Source of the DNA: Rubrivivax sp.
GTDB taxonomy: Bacteria > Pseudomonadota > Gammaproteobacteria > Burkholderiales > Burkholderiaceae_C
Direction of reading: 5' to 3'
Assembly: GCA_021298085.1 (NCBI GenBank)
Contig: JAJTDE010000014.1
Coordinates: forward strand, 1 to 46,637
DNA length: 46,637 nucleotides
Positions 19,713-28,357 of this stretch are shown in pieces; within the stretch, counting starts at the first letter, position 1; every line of letters starts with the position of its first letter. The position numbers and the translations under genes are program-made. The notes beneath the pieces were generated by a model, which was not told the DNA's origin, ran no database searches, and saw only the letters and a list, made by a program, of their open reading frames with translations.

Positions 19713-19887
19713 GGGGCGGCTCACATGGTATGCGAGCCCTTGCCCCCATCGGTCCTGGTTGGGGCCATTCCGTCGCCGCGGGGTGTGGCGGCGCGGGGGA
19801 TCTGAGGAGGGGGGTGCGGGGGGCCCCGACGGGGTCACTTTGTGGCGGGGTGCCCCCGGCGAGGGATCTGGCGTGCGGGCCTGTCGT

Positions 19888-19893
19888 TATCAT
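19888..19893 (+). promoter_or_regulatory. Candidate -10 element of ssb
   Basis: TATCAT, five of six matches to the sigma-70 consensus, lies 70 bases upstream of the ssb ATG in the recQ-ssb divergent region. No clear -35 was identified. The region shows no LexA box. Confidence 0.28.
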
Positions 19894-19963
19894 CAGTGCA
19901 CCCAATCACCTCACGGGCCGGCAGCGTCACCGCCGCGCCGACACCATCCCCCAGGAGCGCAGC

Positions 19964-20458
19964 ATGGCCTCAGTCAACAAAGTCATTCTCATCGGCAATT
20001 GCGGGCGCGACCCCGAGGTGCGTTATGCACCCAGCGGCTCCGCCATCTGCTCAGTCTCGATCGCCACCTCCAGCCGCCGCAAGGACAAGACCAGCGGTGA
20101 GATGGTGGAAGACACCCAGTGGCACCGCGTCACCTTCTACGACCGGCTCGCCGAGATTGCCGGCGAATACCTCAAGAAGGGTCGGCCGGTGTACATCGAA
20201 GGCCGCCTGAAGTACGGCAAGTACACCGACAAGGACGGCATCGAGCGCAACACCACGGACATCGTCGCCTCGGAAATGCAGCTGCTTGGCGGGCGTGAAG
20301 GCGGTGGCATGGGCGGCATGGGTGATGAAGGCGGCAGCAGCGCGCCACCGATGCGCAGCGCCCCTCAGAGCCGTCCTTCAGCCCCGGCCGCCCAGCGGCC
20401 TGTGCCGCAGAAGTCGTCGACCGGGTTCGACGACATGGACGACGACATTCCGTTCTGA
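19964..20458 (+). CDS. ssb: Single-stranded DNA-binding protein
   Basis: Tetrameric OB-fold protein that coats single-stranded DNA in replication, repair and recombination. The product is 164 residues. The OB fold begins MASVNKVILIGNCGRDPEVRY and continues with TQWHRVTFYDRLAEIAGEYLKKG and VYIEGRLKYGKYTDKDG. A Gly/Ser/Pro-rich linker (about residues 108-153) leads to the acidic tip DDMDDDIPF, which recruits partners such as RecQ. A GGAG site precedes ATG 19964. Its divergent neighbour recQ is a known interaction partner in other bacteria, though the layout may be coincidental. Confidence 0.97.
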   Translation: MASVNKVILIGNCGRDPEVRYAPSGSAICSVSIATSSRRKDKTSGEMVEDTQWHRVTFYDRLAEIAGEYLKKGRPVYIEGRLKYGKYTDKDGIERNTTDIVASEMQLLGGREGGGMGGMGDEGGSSAPPMRSAPQSRPSAPAAQRPVPQKSSTGFDDMDDDIPF

Positions 20459-20522
20459 GCGTCGCACGGCCTTCCCAGGGCCCCCGGGCGCGCCGGCCCT
20501 GAGAACCGCAGGCGCCTTCGGG

Positions 20523-21002
20523 TCAGGCCGGGTTCTGCAGCTTCTTCCAGGCCTGAAACCCGCCCGCAACACTCAGGGTCTTCGGGTAGCCCATGGAACG
20601 CAGCAACTGGGCCGCATACAGGCTGCGCCGGCCGCTGTTGCACACCAGCAGCACGATGTTGTCGCGCCCATGGTGCAGCCGGTTGACGGTGGTGAAGAAG
20701 CCCTGCACGTCCATCGGTGTGGGCTGGCCGGCATCCAGCGTTTCCTGCTCGTTTTCCGTCAAGGGGTGGCCCAGCAGCTGCTTGACCTCGAACAGCGGGA
20801 TGTGCAGGGTGTCTGGGATGCGCCCCTTCATGTCCAGCTCGAAGGCCTGGCGGATGTCCACCAGCTGGCCCAGGCCCAGCTGAGACAGCTCCAGCGCGCT
20901 GGACAGCGAGATCTCCAGCCCGGTCGGGTCGATGTGTTCGGTGCTGACACTCGGGATGTGCTGTGCTGACGGGCCCGGTGCGCGGGTCGGTTCGGTGCTC
21001 AT
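20523..21002 (-). CDS. Rhodanese-like domain protein
   Basis: Single-domain rhodanese of 159 residues with the active-site Cys in LLVCNSGRRSLYAA (loop CNSGRR), able in principle to carry a persulfide. Other family features are LVDIRQAFELDMKGRIPDTLHIPL and the C-terminal YPKTLSVAGGFQAWKK. No signal peptide is seen. Start ATG 21002 (MSTEPTR) is preferred to an upstream extension. It lies 34 bases downstream of gshA, so a role in sulfur or thiol metabolism is suggested by context only. It is convergent with ssb. Confidence 0.88.
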   Translation of the reverse strand: MSTEPTRAPGPSAQHIPSVSTEHIDPTGLEISLSSALELSQLGLGQLVDIRQAFELDMKGRIPDTLHIPLFEVKQLLGHPLTENEQETLDAGQPTPMDVQGFFTTVNRLHHGRDNIVLLVCNSGRRSLYAAQLLRSMGYPKTLSVAGGFQAWKKLQNPA

Positions 21003-21036
21003 GGTGTTTCGTTCGGGCGGTGGTGCGGCAGCCGGC

Positions 21037-22572
21037 TCACACCAGCAGGCGGCTGGGCGACAAGTACTGCACGCGGTAGTCTTCAAAGGGCACGGTGTCG
21101 GCTTCCTCGCGCGTGCGCTGCTCGCGCAAGGACACCTCGGCCGTCAGGGCCAGGCGGGTGTCGTTGGCGGGCTCCAGCGGCCGCGCCCGCCAATGCTGCT
21201 GCGCGATGTTGGACAGTGCCTGTACCAACGCATGGAACGAGCCGCCGAAGTCAGCCTGCATCGTCTCCAGCACGCGCGCCGAAGGGCTGGTCTGGGGTTG
21301 TTGCCAGCGCGTGCTGGCCGTCGCCACGGCGTCACGGTAACGGTTGCCGGTGTCGAGCACGGCGTCCAGCTCCTCGGCCAGCGGCACGCAGCCGTCGATC
21401 AGTTCCTGGCCCCATTGCTGCAGGCTCACCAGCGCCCCGTCGCGTTCCAGCTCCACGCCGGGTTCGCGCCCGTGGGCGGCCGCCAGGTTCTGGTTGCGGC
21501 TCATGGCCACGGCTTCCTGCGGCGTGTCGGGGGGGCTGGCCATCAGCAGGCACTGCAGCAGGAAGACGTCCAGGAAGCGCATGGTCTCAGCCGAGATGCC
21601 GGCGGGTTCAAACGGGTCCAGGTCCATGCAGCGCACCTCGACGTATTCCACGCCCCGTTCGCGCAGCGCATGCAGGGGCCGTTCGCCGCGGCGGATGGTG
21701 CGCTTGGGGCGGATGGTGCTGTAGAACTCGCTCTCGATCTGCAGCAGGCTGGTGGCCAGCTGGTGGTACTCGCCGCCCAGGTTGCGCAGGCCCATGGCCT
21801 CGTACGGTGGATGCGGGGTGGTCAAGGCGCCGTGCAGTGACGCGGCGTAGCCGGCCAACCCGTTGTAGCTGACGTTGAGCGCCGCCTGGGCATCGCTCTG
21901 GTAACCCAGCCGTCCCATGCGCAGCGACGTGGCGTGCGGCAGACCCAGGGTGTCGGGCCCGAGGGCCTGCAACACATGCTGGCGTCCTTCGACAAAGCAG
22001 CTGCAGACCGCCGGGGATGCCCCAAACAGCCGCAGCAACACAAAGCTGTGGCGCCGGAAGTTGCGGATCAGCGCAAAGTAGTCGTCGTTCCCCAGCCCAG
22101 GCAGCGACCAGTTGTAGTGGATGCCGGAGATGGTCTGCATGCGGCGGCCGTAACGCAGGCCCAGCCCCATGCGATAGATGCTCTTGGCACGCCCGATGTT
22201 GCTGCTGCCGTAGCGGCCGATGGGGATGGTCTCGTCGGGCGGCAGCCGGCAGGGCATGCTGGCCACCCACATGCGCTCGTCGCCCAGCACCGGCGCCACA
22301 TAGCGGTGGATCTGCGCGAGTTCGTCGGCGCAGGCCTCCACGCTCAGGTGGGCGCTGGTGATGAGCTCGAGCTGGGCTTCGCTGAAGTCGGTGGTGATGC
22401 AGGGGTGCGTCAGGGCCGACCCCAGCGCCTGCGGGTGGGGTGTCTGTGACAGCCGGCCATCGGCGTTGACGCGCAGGCTCTCTTTCTCGACGCCGCGGCG
22501 CATGCCGGCCAGGCGGTCCCCTCCAACCGCACGGAGGCGGTCAACAAGCTCGGATGCGGTGGTTGCACTCAT
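21037..22572 (-). CDS. gshA: Glutamate-cysteine ligase, type 1 (E. coli-like)
   Basis: First enzyme of glutathione synthesis, ligating Glu and Cys with ATP. The product from ATG 22572 is 511 residues, matching the gammaproteobacterial-type enzyme (about 518). Recognisable segments are MRRGVEKESLRVNADGRLS, HPCITTDFSEAQLELIT, GLGLRYGRRMQTISGIHYNWS, GASPAVCSCFVEG, NLGGEYHQLATSLLQIESEFYSTIRPKR (in pieces) and VEYVEVRCMDLDPFEPAGIS. It follows metW by 40 bases and precedes the rhodanese gene. All are on the minus strand, which links Met/Cys and glutathione metabolism in one probable transcript. Confidence 0.95.
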   Translation of the reverse strand: MSATTASELVDRLRAVGGDRLAGMRRGVEKESLRVNADGRLSQTPHPQALGSALTHPCITTDFSEAQLELITSAHLSVEACADELAQIHRYVAPVLGDERMWVASMPCRLPPDETIPIGRYGSSNIGRAKSIYRMGLGLRYGRRMQTISGIHYNWSLPGLGNDDYFALIRNFRRHSFVLLRLFGASPAVCSCFVEGRQHVLQALGPDTLGLPHATSLRMGRLGYQSDAQAALNVSYNGLAGYAASLHGALTTPHPPYEAMGLRNLGGEYHQLATSLLQIESEFYSTIRPKRTIRRGERPLHALRERGVEYVEVRCMDLDPFEPAGISAETMRFLDVFLLQCLLMASPPDTPQEAVAMSRNQNLAAAHGREPGVELERDGALVSLQQWGQELIDGCVPLAEELDAVLDTGNRYRDAVATASTRWQQPQTSPSARVLETMQADFGGSFHALVQALSNIAQQHWRARPLEPANDTRLALTAEVSLREQRTREEADTVPFEDYRVQYLSPSRLLV

Positions 22573-22612
22573 CCGCGGATGATAGGCGCCAGCCAGCAAG
22601 GCCTGCCCTGTG

Positions 22613-23242
22613 TCAGGGTCGTGGCAGGGCGCCGCCGCCCGGGTGGCTGCGCTGACTGGCCCCGCGCTCAAAGCGGAAGACGGCCACACTGGCCAGCAGG
22701 TTGGGCCAGCGCCGCACCACCTGGCCGTTGTGCAGCCCGAAGCTGTCGGTGATGCGCAGCCCGCTCTCACGCGCCAGGGCTTCGAAGTCGGCGTGGGTGC
22801 CAAAGCGCAGGTTGGGCGTGTCAAACCAGCGGTAGGGCAGCGCGCGTGAGATCGGCATGCGCCCCAGGGCCACACGCCAGCGGTTGGGGGCGTGCGCAAA
22901 GTTGGGAAAGCTGGCAATGCCGATGCGGCCCACACGGGCCGTCTCGCGCAGCAGCAGCTGGGTGTTGCGCACGCTCTGCAGCGTGTCCAGTTGTAGCACC
23001 ACGTCAAAGCTGGCGTCGGCAAACAGCGCCAGCCCCTGCTCCAGGTTCAGCTGGATCACGGGCACCCCGCGCTGCACACAGGCCAGCACGTTGGCGTCGG
23101 CGATCTCGATGCCGTAGCCGGTGCAGCCCTTCTGATCACGCAGGTAGGCCAGCAGCTCGCCGTCGCCGCAGCCGAGGTCGAGCACACGCGAGCCCTTGGG
23201 CACCAGCGAGGCGATGGCCTGGAGGTCTTGTCGCAGTGACAT
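22613..23242 (-). CDS. metW: Methionine biosynthesis protein MetW
   Basis: SAM-dependent methyltransferase-fold protein of 209 residues found with MetX. It is thought to assist or regulate homoserine acyltransfer, but its exact role is unsettled. Motif I is VLDLGCGDGELLAYL; VLQLDTLQSVRNTQLLLRE, GIASFPNFAHAPNRWRV and GRMPISRALPYRWFDTPN are the family signatures. ATG 23242 lies four bases after the metX stop, so translation is likely coupled. The Gly/Pro/Arg-rich final about 15 residues extend beyond the family core. Confidence 0.95.
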   Translation of the reverse strand: MSLRQDLQAIASLVPKGSRVLDLGCGDGELLAYLRDQKGCTGYGIEIADANVLACVQRGVPVIQLNLEQGLALFADASFDVVLQLDTLQSVRNTQLLLRETARVGRIGIASFPNFAHAPNRWRVALGRMPISRALPYRWFDTPNLRFGTHADFEALARESGLRITDSFGLHNGQVVRRWPNLLASVAVFRFERGASQRSHPGGGALPRP

Positions 23243-23246
23243 GGTC

Positions 23247-24401
23247 TCAGCCCTCGCTGTCCAGGGTGCGCGCCAGCCGGGCGAAGCGGGCCCGCAGCAG
23301 CGCGTGGTAGCGCGCGTCTTCCAGCAGGAAGGCGTCATGGCCGTGCGGCGCGTCGATCTCGGCGTAGTCCACGCGGATGTGGTTGTCCACCAGCGCCTTG
23401 ACGATCTCGCGCGAGCGTGCCGGCGAGAAGCGCCAGTCGGTGGTGAAGCTGATCACGGTGAAGGCCAGGTCGCGCGCCACGGCAAAGGCCCGGGAGAGGT
23501 CGCCGCCATGGTCGCGTGCCGGGTCGAAGTAGTCCAGCGCCCGGGTGATCAGCAGGTAGGTGTTGGCGTCGAAGTATTCGCTGAACTTGTCGCCCTGGTA
23601 GCGCAGGTAGCTCTCGATCTGGAAGTCCACCGACTGGGTGTCATAGGCCAGGGCCGTGGAACGCAGCTCCCGCCCGAACTTGGCCTCCATCGAGTCGTCC
23701 GACAGGTAGGTGATGTGGCCGATCATGCGCGCCACCCGCAGGCCCCTCCGGGGCACCGCGCCGTGGTCGTAGAAGTGGCCGCCGTGGAAGTCGGGGTCGG
23801 TCGTGATGGCGCGGCGGGCTACCTCGTTGAAGGCGATGTTCTGGGCCGAGAGGTTGGGTGCCGAGGCGACCGCGATGCAGTGGCGCAGCCGCTGCGGGTA
23901 GCGGATCGACCAGGCCAGGGCCTGCATGCCGCCCAGGCTGCCGCCGATGACGGCCGCCAGCTGGGTGATGCCCAGGCGTTCGACGAGCCTGGCCTGCGCA
24001 TCGACCCAGTCCTCCACGGTCACCACGGGGAAGTCGGCGCCCCACACACGCCCGGTGGCCGGGTTGATGTGCATCGGGCCGGTGGAGCCGAAGCACGAGC
24101 CGAGGTTGTTGATGCCGATCACGAAGAACCGGTTGGTGTCCAACGGCTTGCCAGGACCGACGAGGTTGTCCCACCAGCCTTCGCTGTGGGGCTTGCCCGC
24201 GTGCGTGCCGGCCACGTGGTGGCTGGCGTTGAGCGCGTGGCACACCAGCACCGCGTTGCTGCGCCGCGCATTGAGGCTGCCGTAGGTCTCGTAGACCAGC
24301 GTGTAGGCCGGCAGCTCAGCCCCGCTGCGCAGGCGCAGCGGCTGGTTGAAGTGCATCCTCTGCGGCGTCACGGCGCCGACGGAACCGGAAGTGTCTGTCA
24401 C
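23247..24401 (-). CDS. metX: Homoserine O-acyltransferase MetX
   Basis: Alpha/beta-hydrolase-fold enzyme that activates homoserine (with succinyl- or acetyl-CoA) for methionine synthesis. The acyl donor cannot be decided here. Proteobacterial MetX proteins paired with MetW are often succinyltransferases. The nucleophile is Ser in [14 protein letters not shown]. Other motifs are [35 protein letters not shown] and [11 protein letters not shown] with the catalytic His. The GTG at 24401 gives 384 residues and 15 residues before the conserved MHFNQPL. A GTG at 24428 falls inside the terminator stem and is rejected. Expression is probably under the SAM-II-like riboswitch immediately upstream. Confidence 0.93.
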   Translation of the reverse strand: MTDTSGSVGAVTPQRMHFNQPLRLRSGAELPAYTLVYETYGSLNARRSNAVLVCHALNASHHVAGTHAGKPHSEGWWDNLVGPGKPLDTNRFFVIGINNLGSCFGSTGPMHINPATGRVWGADFPVVTVEDWVDAQARLVERLGITQLAAVIGGSLGGMQALAWSIRYPQRLRHCIAVASAPNLSAQNIAFNEVARRAITTDPDFHGGHFYDHGAVPRRGLRVARMIGHITYLSDDSMEAKFGRELRSTALAYDTQSVDFQIESYLRYQGDKFSEYFDANTYLLITRALDYFDPARDHGGDLSRAFAVARDLAFTVISFTTDWRFSPARSREIVKALVDNHIRVDYAEIDAPHGHDAFLLEDARYHALLRARFARLARTLDSEG

Positions 24402-24408
24402 CACACGC

Positions 24409-24444
24409 AAAAAACCCGATGCCGCCACAGGTGCGCATCGGGTT
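24409..24444 (-). terminator. Intrinsic terminator/attenuator in the metX leader
   Basis: On the minus strand a ten-base-pair stem (AACCCGATGC / GCATCGGGTT) with a 12-base loop is followed by an unbroken T run (24409-24414). It begins seven bases after the SAM-II-like aptamer and ends eight bases before the chosen metX start. It is the strongest intrinsic terminator seen in the window. Its place between aptamer and gene suggests transcriptional attenuation. Confidence 0.85.
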
Positions 24445-24451
24445 GCCGGGG

Positions 24452-24505
24452 CCCTGTTTAGCGGAATTTATTGAGCGCCCGCAAGCTGGTGCAAATCGGC
24501 GCTGA
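24452..24505 (-). ncRNA. SAM-II (SAM_alpha) type riboswitch
   Basis: On the minus strand the leader has the SAM-II pattern in order. A P1 stem AGCGCC (24498-24503) pairs perfectly with GGCGCT (24474-24479). The loop starts GATTTG and contains CTTGC. Then come AATAAA (24468-24473) and GCTAAA just before a G run. SAM-II aptamers form an H-type pseudoknot whose core includes these GATTT, ATAAA and GCTAAA elements. They repress methionine and SAM genes when SAM is high. The site sits directly upstream of metX-metW, the expected target. Assignment is by recalled consensus, not by covariance search. Confidence 0.85.
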
Positions 24506-24511
24506 CGGGGC

Positions 24512-24517
24512 AGTATA
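24512..24517 (-). promoter_or_regulatory. Candidate -10 element of the metX leader
   Basis: The minus strand reads TATACT (five of six consensus matches). A start about seven bases downstream would be near 24505, exactly where the riboswitch begins. No good -35 was found. Confidence 0.5.
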
Positions 24518-24618
24518 GCGAGGCTGGCGTCGTGCGGTGTCTGCACGACGTGGCCAGCGCGTGACGCCGTGTGCACAGGCCCTGGAGTCCAACGCCTCGC
24601 CTTCGACGGACACCGCCC

Positions 24619-25796
24619 ATGCTTGACCCGTTGGATCGCCACTTCCCCTTGCGCTGCTGTGACTGGGGCTGGTGCTGCTGGGCTGGCACGACACCCACCA
24701 GCAGCGCCACGCGGTGCTGCGCAACTACCCGGTGATGGGCCACCTGCGCTTCCTGCTGGAGTGCATCCGCCCGGAGCGCCGCCAGTACTTCATCGAGGGC
24801 GACCGCGACGCCACACCGTTCTCTCGCCAGCAGCGTTCGCTGGTCTACCAGCGCGCCAAGGGTGAATCCGACAAGCGGCCCTTTGCCACCCAGCTGGACG
24901 TGCAGGCCGAAGGTTATGCCTGGATCAACCACTCCATGGCGCCCACCGTGCTGCCGACCCACGATTGCCGGGTGCGCATCGGTTCGGCCGGCAGCGCCTG
25001 CACGCAGCCGTACAGCGCCAGTGTGTTCAACATCTCAGCGATGAGCTTTGGCTTGGTCAGCGCAGCTGCGGTGCTGGCCCTCAATGCCGGTGCCCGCCGC
25101 GGCGGTCTTGCCCACGACACCGGTGGCTTCAGCGCCGAACGGTTTGCCCAGCAGGCCCGCTACCCGCCGATCAAGATGATCGAGATCAAGCTGAGCCGGG
25201 GCGCCAAGCCAGGACACGGTGGCGTGCTGCCTGGGCCCAAGGTGACCGCCGAGATCGCGGCGGCCCGGGGTGTGCCCGCGGGGGTGGACGGTGTCAGCCC
25301 GGCTGCGCACAGCGCGTTTTCCACGTCGCTGGAACTGCTGCAGTTTGTCGAGCGGCTGCGCCAGCTCTTCGGCGGCAAGCCGGTGGGATTCAAGCTGTGC
25401 ATCGGCCACCCCAGGGAGTGCTTTGCCGTGGCCAAGGCGATGCTGGACAGCGGGCTGCTGCCGGACTTCATCGTCGTGGATGGGGCCGAGGGCGGCACCG
25501 GGGCGGCGCCGCTGGAGCTCACCGACCCTGTCGGTGTGCCCTTGCAGGAGGGCCTGCTGCTGGTACACAACACCCTGGTGGGCCTGAACCTGCGTGAGCG
25601 CATCCGCATCGGCTGTGCCGGCAAGGTCACCAGTGCCTTTGACATTGCGCAGCTGATGGCACCGGGCTCGCTGCTGGCGGCGGCCCAGGGCGCGGGCCCG
25701 TGGCCGCACAAGGTCTTCGAGCTGTTTTGGCCGGTGGCGCAGGCCAGCAGCTTCAGACCGGCGGCTTCGTTTCCAGAAAGCTCTGACGCGCGCTGA
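24619..25796 (+). pseudogene. Decayed FMN-binding glutamate-synthase-family gene
   Basis: The main frame (about 24672-25796) clearly belongs to the stand-alone glutamate-synthase-like FMN oxidoreductase family: RHAVLRNYPVMGHLRFLLE, ASVFNISAMSFG, KMIEIKLSRGAKPGHGG, PAAHSAFSTSLELL and DFIVVDGAEGGTGAAP. Family members are about 500 residues with an N-terminal membrane helix. Here ATG 24619 starts MLDPLDRHFPL in one frame, and the hydrophobic helix continues in another frame interrupted by TGA (24660-24662). About 35-40 residues usually present after AHNTG are missing, the text jumping from AHDTG to GFSAERF. The C-terminal FMN/Fe-S part with its Cys motif is absent; the last about 35 residues are unrelated and run into the GST gene. 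Almost surely inactive. Confidence 0.8.
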
Positions 25797-26367
25797 GCTT
25801 GTCGTAGAGCTGCGCCAGGTTGCGGTTCGGGGTGCGCCAGTCGATCTGCGGAAAGCGGAAATCGAGGTAACCCAGCGCGCAGCCGGCTGCGATGTCGGCC
25901 AGGGTGAAGTGGTTGCCGCAGCACCAGGGCTTGCTGCCCAGGCCACGGCTCATCGCCGCCACGGCGGCGTCGACCCGGCTGAGCTGGCGGTCGATCCAGG
26001 GCTGGCAGCGTTGGTCGTCGTGGCGGCCTTTCCAGGTGGCTTCCAGGCGCGCGAGGATGGCCGCGTCGCAGATGCCGTCGGCCATGGCTTCCCAGGTTCT
26101 GACCTCTACCCGTTCACGACCGGAGGCTGGGATCAGCTTGCCCACCGGTGACAGGGTGTCGAGGTACTCGACGATCACGCGGGAATCAAAGACGGCCTCG
26201 CCGCCTTCCATGATCAGGCAGGGCACCTTGCCCAACGGGTTGGACTTGAGGATCTCGTCGCCGGCCCAGACGTCCTCCAGGATGAGCTGGAAGTCCAGCT
26301 TCTTTTCGGCCATGACGATGCGCACTTTGCGCACGTAGGGGCTGGTGAGTGCTCCGATGAGTTTCAT
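25753..26367 (-). CDS. Glutathione S-transferase, YibF-like
   Basis: Cytosolic GST-fold protein of 204 residues. The N-terminal thioredoxin-like domain shows MKLIGALTSPYVRKVRIVMAEK, NPLGKVPCLIMEGGEAVFDSRVIVEYLD with the cis-Pro and the Asp-Ser glutathione-binding pair. The helical C-terminal domain has FTLADIAAGCALGYLDFRFP and the C-terminal SARQSFLETKPPV. It resembles E. coli YibF, whose substrate is unknown. ATG 26367 fits the family; the longer frame upstream does not. Its 3' end overlaps the end of the decayed glutamate-synthase-like gene on the other strand. Confidence 0.92.
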   Translation of the reverse strand: MKLIGALTSPYVRKVRIVMAEKKLDFQLILEDVWAGDEILKSNPLGKVPCLIMEGGEAVFDSRVIVEYLDTLSPVGKLIPASGRERVEVRTWEAMADGICDAAILARLEATWKGRHDDQRCQPWIDRQLSRVDAAVAAMSRGLGSKPWCCGNHFTLADIAAGCALGYLDFRFPQIDWRTPNRNLAQLYDKLSARQSFLETKPPV

Positions 26368-26443
26368 GTTCGAGGTGTGTTGTCTGCATGTCCCTGCAGG
26401 CGCCGCTGACCAGCCCGTGGCAGCGCCTGTCTTGAGTGCCCCG

Positions 26444-26449
26444 ATTCTA
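26444..26449 (-). promoter_or_regulatory. Candidate -10 element of the GST gene
   Basis: The minus strand reads TAGAAT (five of six) 77 bases upstream of the GST start. It is embedded in an imperfect hairpin GCCCC-GATTCTA-GGGGC. No clear -35 at normal spacing, so the call is weak. Confidence 0.28.
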
Positions 26450-26510
26450 GGGGCCGCGACAAAGACCTCCCGCCCGTGCATGCCGGAAAGCGCCCGGCGG
26501 CTGTCAGCGC

Positions 26511-27146
26511 TCACTTGGTGCCAAAGAGCCGGTCTCCGGCATCACCCAGCCCCGGCAGGATGTAGCCATGCTCATTGAGGCAGCGGTCCACGGCCGCGGT
26601 GTGGACGGGCACATCCGGGTGCTGGGCATGAAAGGCCTGCAGGCCTTCCGGGGCGGCGAGCAGGCAGACCAACCGGATCGATCGGGGCTTCTCGGCCTTC
26701 AGGCGGGTGACGGCGGCGGCGGCCGAGTTGCCCGTGGCCAGCATCGGGTCCAGCACGATGGCGTCGCGCTCATGCATGTCCTGCGGCATCTTGAAGTAGT
26801 ACTCCACGGCCTGCAGGGTGTCGGGGTCGCGGTAGAGGCCCACGTGTCCCACACGGGCGCCCGGGACCACCTCGAGCATGCCATCCAGAAGGCCGTTGCC
26901 CGCGCGCATGATCACCACGAACACCGTCTTCTTGCCGTCGATCACAGGCGACTGCATCGTCTCCAGCGGGGTCTCGATGGTGATCAGCTGCGTGGGCATG
27001 TCCCGCGTGACCTCATAGGCCATCAGCATGGCGATCTCGTGCAGCAGGCGGCGAAAACCCATCGTGCTGACGTCCTTGCGGCGCAGCAGGGTGAGCTTGT
27101 GCTGCAGCAGCGGGTGCTGCATCACGTGGACAGCGGCGGTGGTCAT
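26511..27146 (-). CDS. upp: Uracil phosphoribosyltransferase
   Basis: Converts uracil and PRPP to UMP (pyrimidine salvage), and is the first step of the URC uracil-catabolic route in organisms that have it. The product is 211 residues, the family norm. Motifs are [18 protein letters not shown] at the N-terminus, [21 protein letters not shown], the PRPP loop [13 protein letters not shown] and the uracil-binding C-terminus [18 protein letters not shown]. The start overlaps the stop of the nitronate-monooxygenase-like gene as ATGA, so the two are coupled. A much longer frame upstream is antisense-like and not coding. Confidence 0.97.
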   Translation of the reverse strand: MTTAAVHVMQHPLLQHKLTLLRRKDVSTMGFRRLLHEIAMLMAYEVTRDMPTQLITIETPLETMQSPVIDGKKTVFVVIMRAGNGLLDGMLEVVPGARVGHVGLYRDPDTLQAVEYYFKMPQDMHERDAIVLDPMLATGNSAAAAVTRLKAEKPRSIRLVCLLAAPEGLQAFHAQHPDVPVHTAAVDRCLNEHGYILPGLGDAGDRLFGTK

Positions 27147-28339
27147 GGCGGGCCTCCTGGTGGGCGTGACGGTGTGGCAGCGGCCGCGCTCGGGCCGCTG
27201 AGACCGCGTGCGAGCGCCTCGGTGATGTCGGCAGCAGGCGCGGCGCGGCAGGCGCTGGTGTGCTGGCCTGACCACAGTGGGGTGAAGTCGGGCAGACCCC
27301 TGGCCTCGGCCGCGGCACGCAGCGGTGCCAGCGCCGCGGCGGCCTGCGGAAACGGGGGCGCCACCGGGTTCAGCGGGCCCAAGGCCCGCATCAGCCGGTT
27401 GACGATGCCGCGCGCCGGGCGCCCGGTGAACAGCCGCGTCAGTGCGGTGTGGCGGGCAGCGTCGGACATCAGGGCCTGGCGGTGCAGCGGGCTGGTGGTG
27501 GCCTCGTCGCTCAGCAGGTAGGCGGTGCCGGCCTGCACACCCGCGGCACCCAGCCGCATCACCGCCGCCACGTCGTCGGCCGTGCCGATGCCGCCAGCGG
27601 CGATCACGGGCACCTGAACGGCCTGCAGCAGTGCCGGCAGCAGGCTGGACAGGCCTTGCTGACGGCTCAGGTCGTCGCTGAGGAAGTGGCCGCGGTGGCC
27701 ACCCGCCTCCAGCCCTTGGGCGATCACGGCGTCGACGCCGTGATCCTGCAGCCAGCGGCCTTCGTCGACCGTGGTGGCCGAGGCCAGCACCACCGCGCCC
27801 CAGGCCTTGGCCCGTTGCAGCAAGGGGGCGGCCGGCAGCCCGAAATGGAAGCTCAGTACCGGCGGCCTGAAGGGCTCGATCAGGTCGCACAGCGTGGCGC
27901 TGAAGGGCGCCCGCGCACCGCCCGCCGACGCCGCCGAGGGATCTACCCCGAACTCGTCGTAGAAGGGCGCCAGGGCCGCGCGCCACGCGGCTTCCTCGGC
28001 CGTGCAGTCGCCGGGTGGCGGGTGGCAGAAGAAGTTGAGGTTGTAGGGCCGGGGTGCAGGGCCCTGCCGCAGGCCCGTTTGCAGCTCGGCCAAGGCGGCC
28101 TGCAGGGCCTCAGGGCTCAACAGCGCCGCGGGCAGGGAGCCCAGCCCATCGGCGCGGGAGACGGCCAGTGCCAAGGCGGTGCCCTGCACACCGGCCATCG
28201 GAGCCTGGATCAGTGGCAGCGCGCAGCCGATCCGCCGCCACAGTTCGGCCCGTCGGGTGACGGAAGGGGCGTCAGTGCCTGCACCGTGTCGGGCGCCCGG
28301 CGAATCAGCGCCGAGGGTGCCGGATGCGGGCTGAACCAT
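27143..28339 (-). CDS. Nitronate-monooxygenase-like flavoprotein
   Basis: TIM-barrel FMN enzyme of the 2-nitropropane dioxygenase family, 398 residues. Visible features are the N-terminal [44 protein letters not shown], the conserved His in [13 protein letters not shown], and the phosphate-binding [32 protein letters not shown] (in pieces). Family members oxidise propionate-3-nitronate or related compounds. The true substrate here is unknown. It is sandwiched between the URC4-like gene (18-base gap) and upp (four-base overlap), so a role in uracil breakdown is suggested by context. The N-terminal about 30 residues are low-complexity and the start could be internal. Confidence 0.87.
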   Translation of the reverse strand: MVQPASGTLGADSPGARHGAGTDAPSVTRRAELWRRIGCALPLIQAPMAGVQGTALALAVSRADGLGSLPAALLSPEALQAALAELQTGLRQGPAPRPYNLNFFCHPPPGDCTAEEAAWRAALAPFYDEFGVDPSAASAGGARAPFSATLCDLIEPFRPPVLSFHFGLPAAPLLQRAKAWGAVVLASATTVDEGRWLQDHGVDAVIAQGLEAGGHRGHFLSDDLSRQQGLSSLLPALLQAVQVPVIAAGGIGTADDVAAVMRLGAAGVQAGTAYLLSDEATTSPLHRQALMSDAARHTALTRLFTGRPARGIVNRLMRALGPLNPVAPPFPQAAAALAPLRAAAEARGLPDFTPLWSGQHTSACRAAPAADITEALARGLSGPSAAAATPSRPPGGPP

Positions 28340-28357
28340 GGCGATGGCGATCCGCGC

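Noticed and set aside
24402-24428. GTG at 24428 as the metX start
   Set aside because: It lies inside the terminator stem-loop of the leader, and the added residues do not resemble MetX N-termini. GTG 24401 just after the T run fits better.
26568-27986. Long frames on both strands around upp extending upstream of its start
   Set aside because: The upstream extension of upp is Arg/Pro/Gly-rich and runs antiframe to the flavoprotein gene. The upp family start is at 27146.
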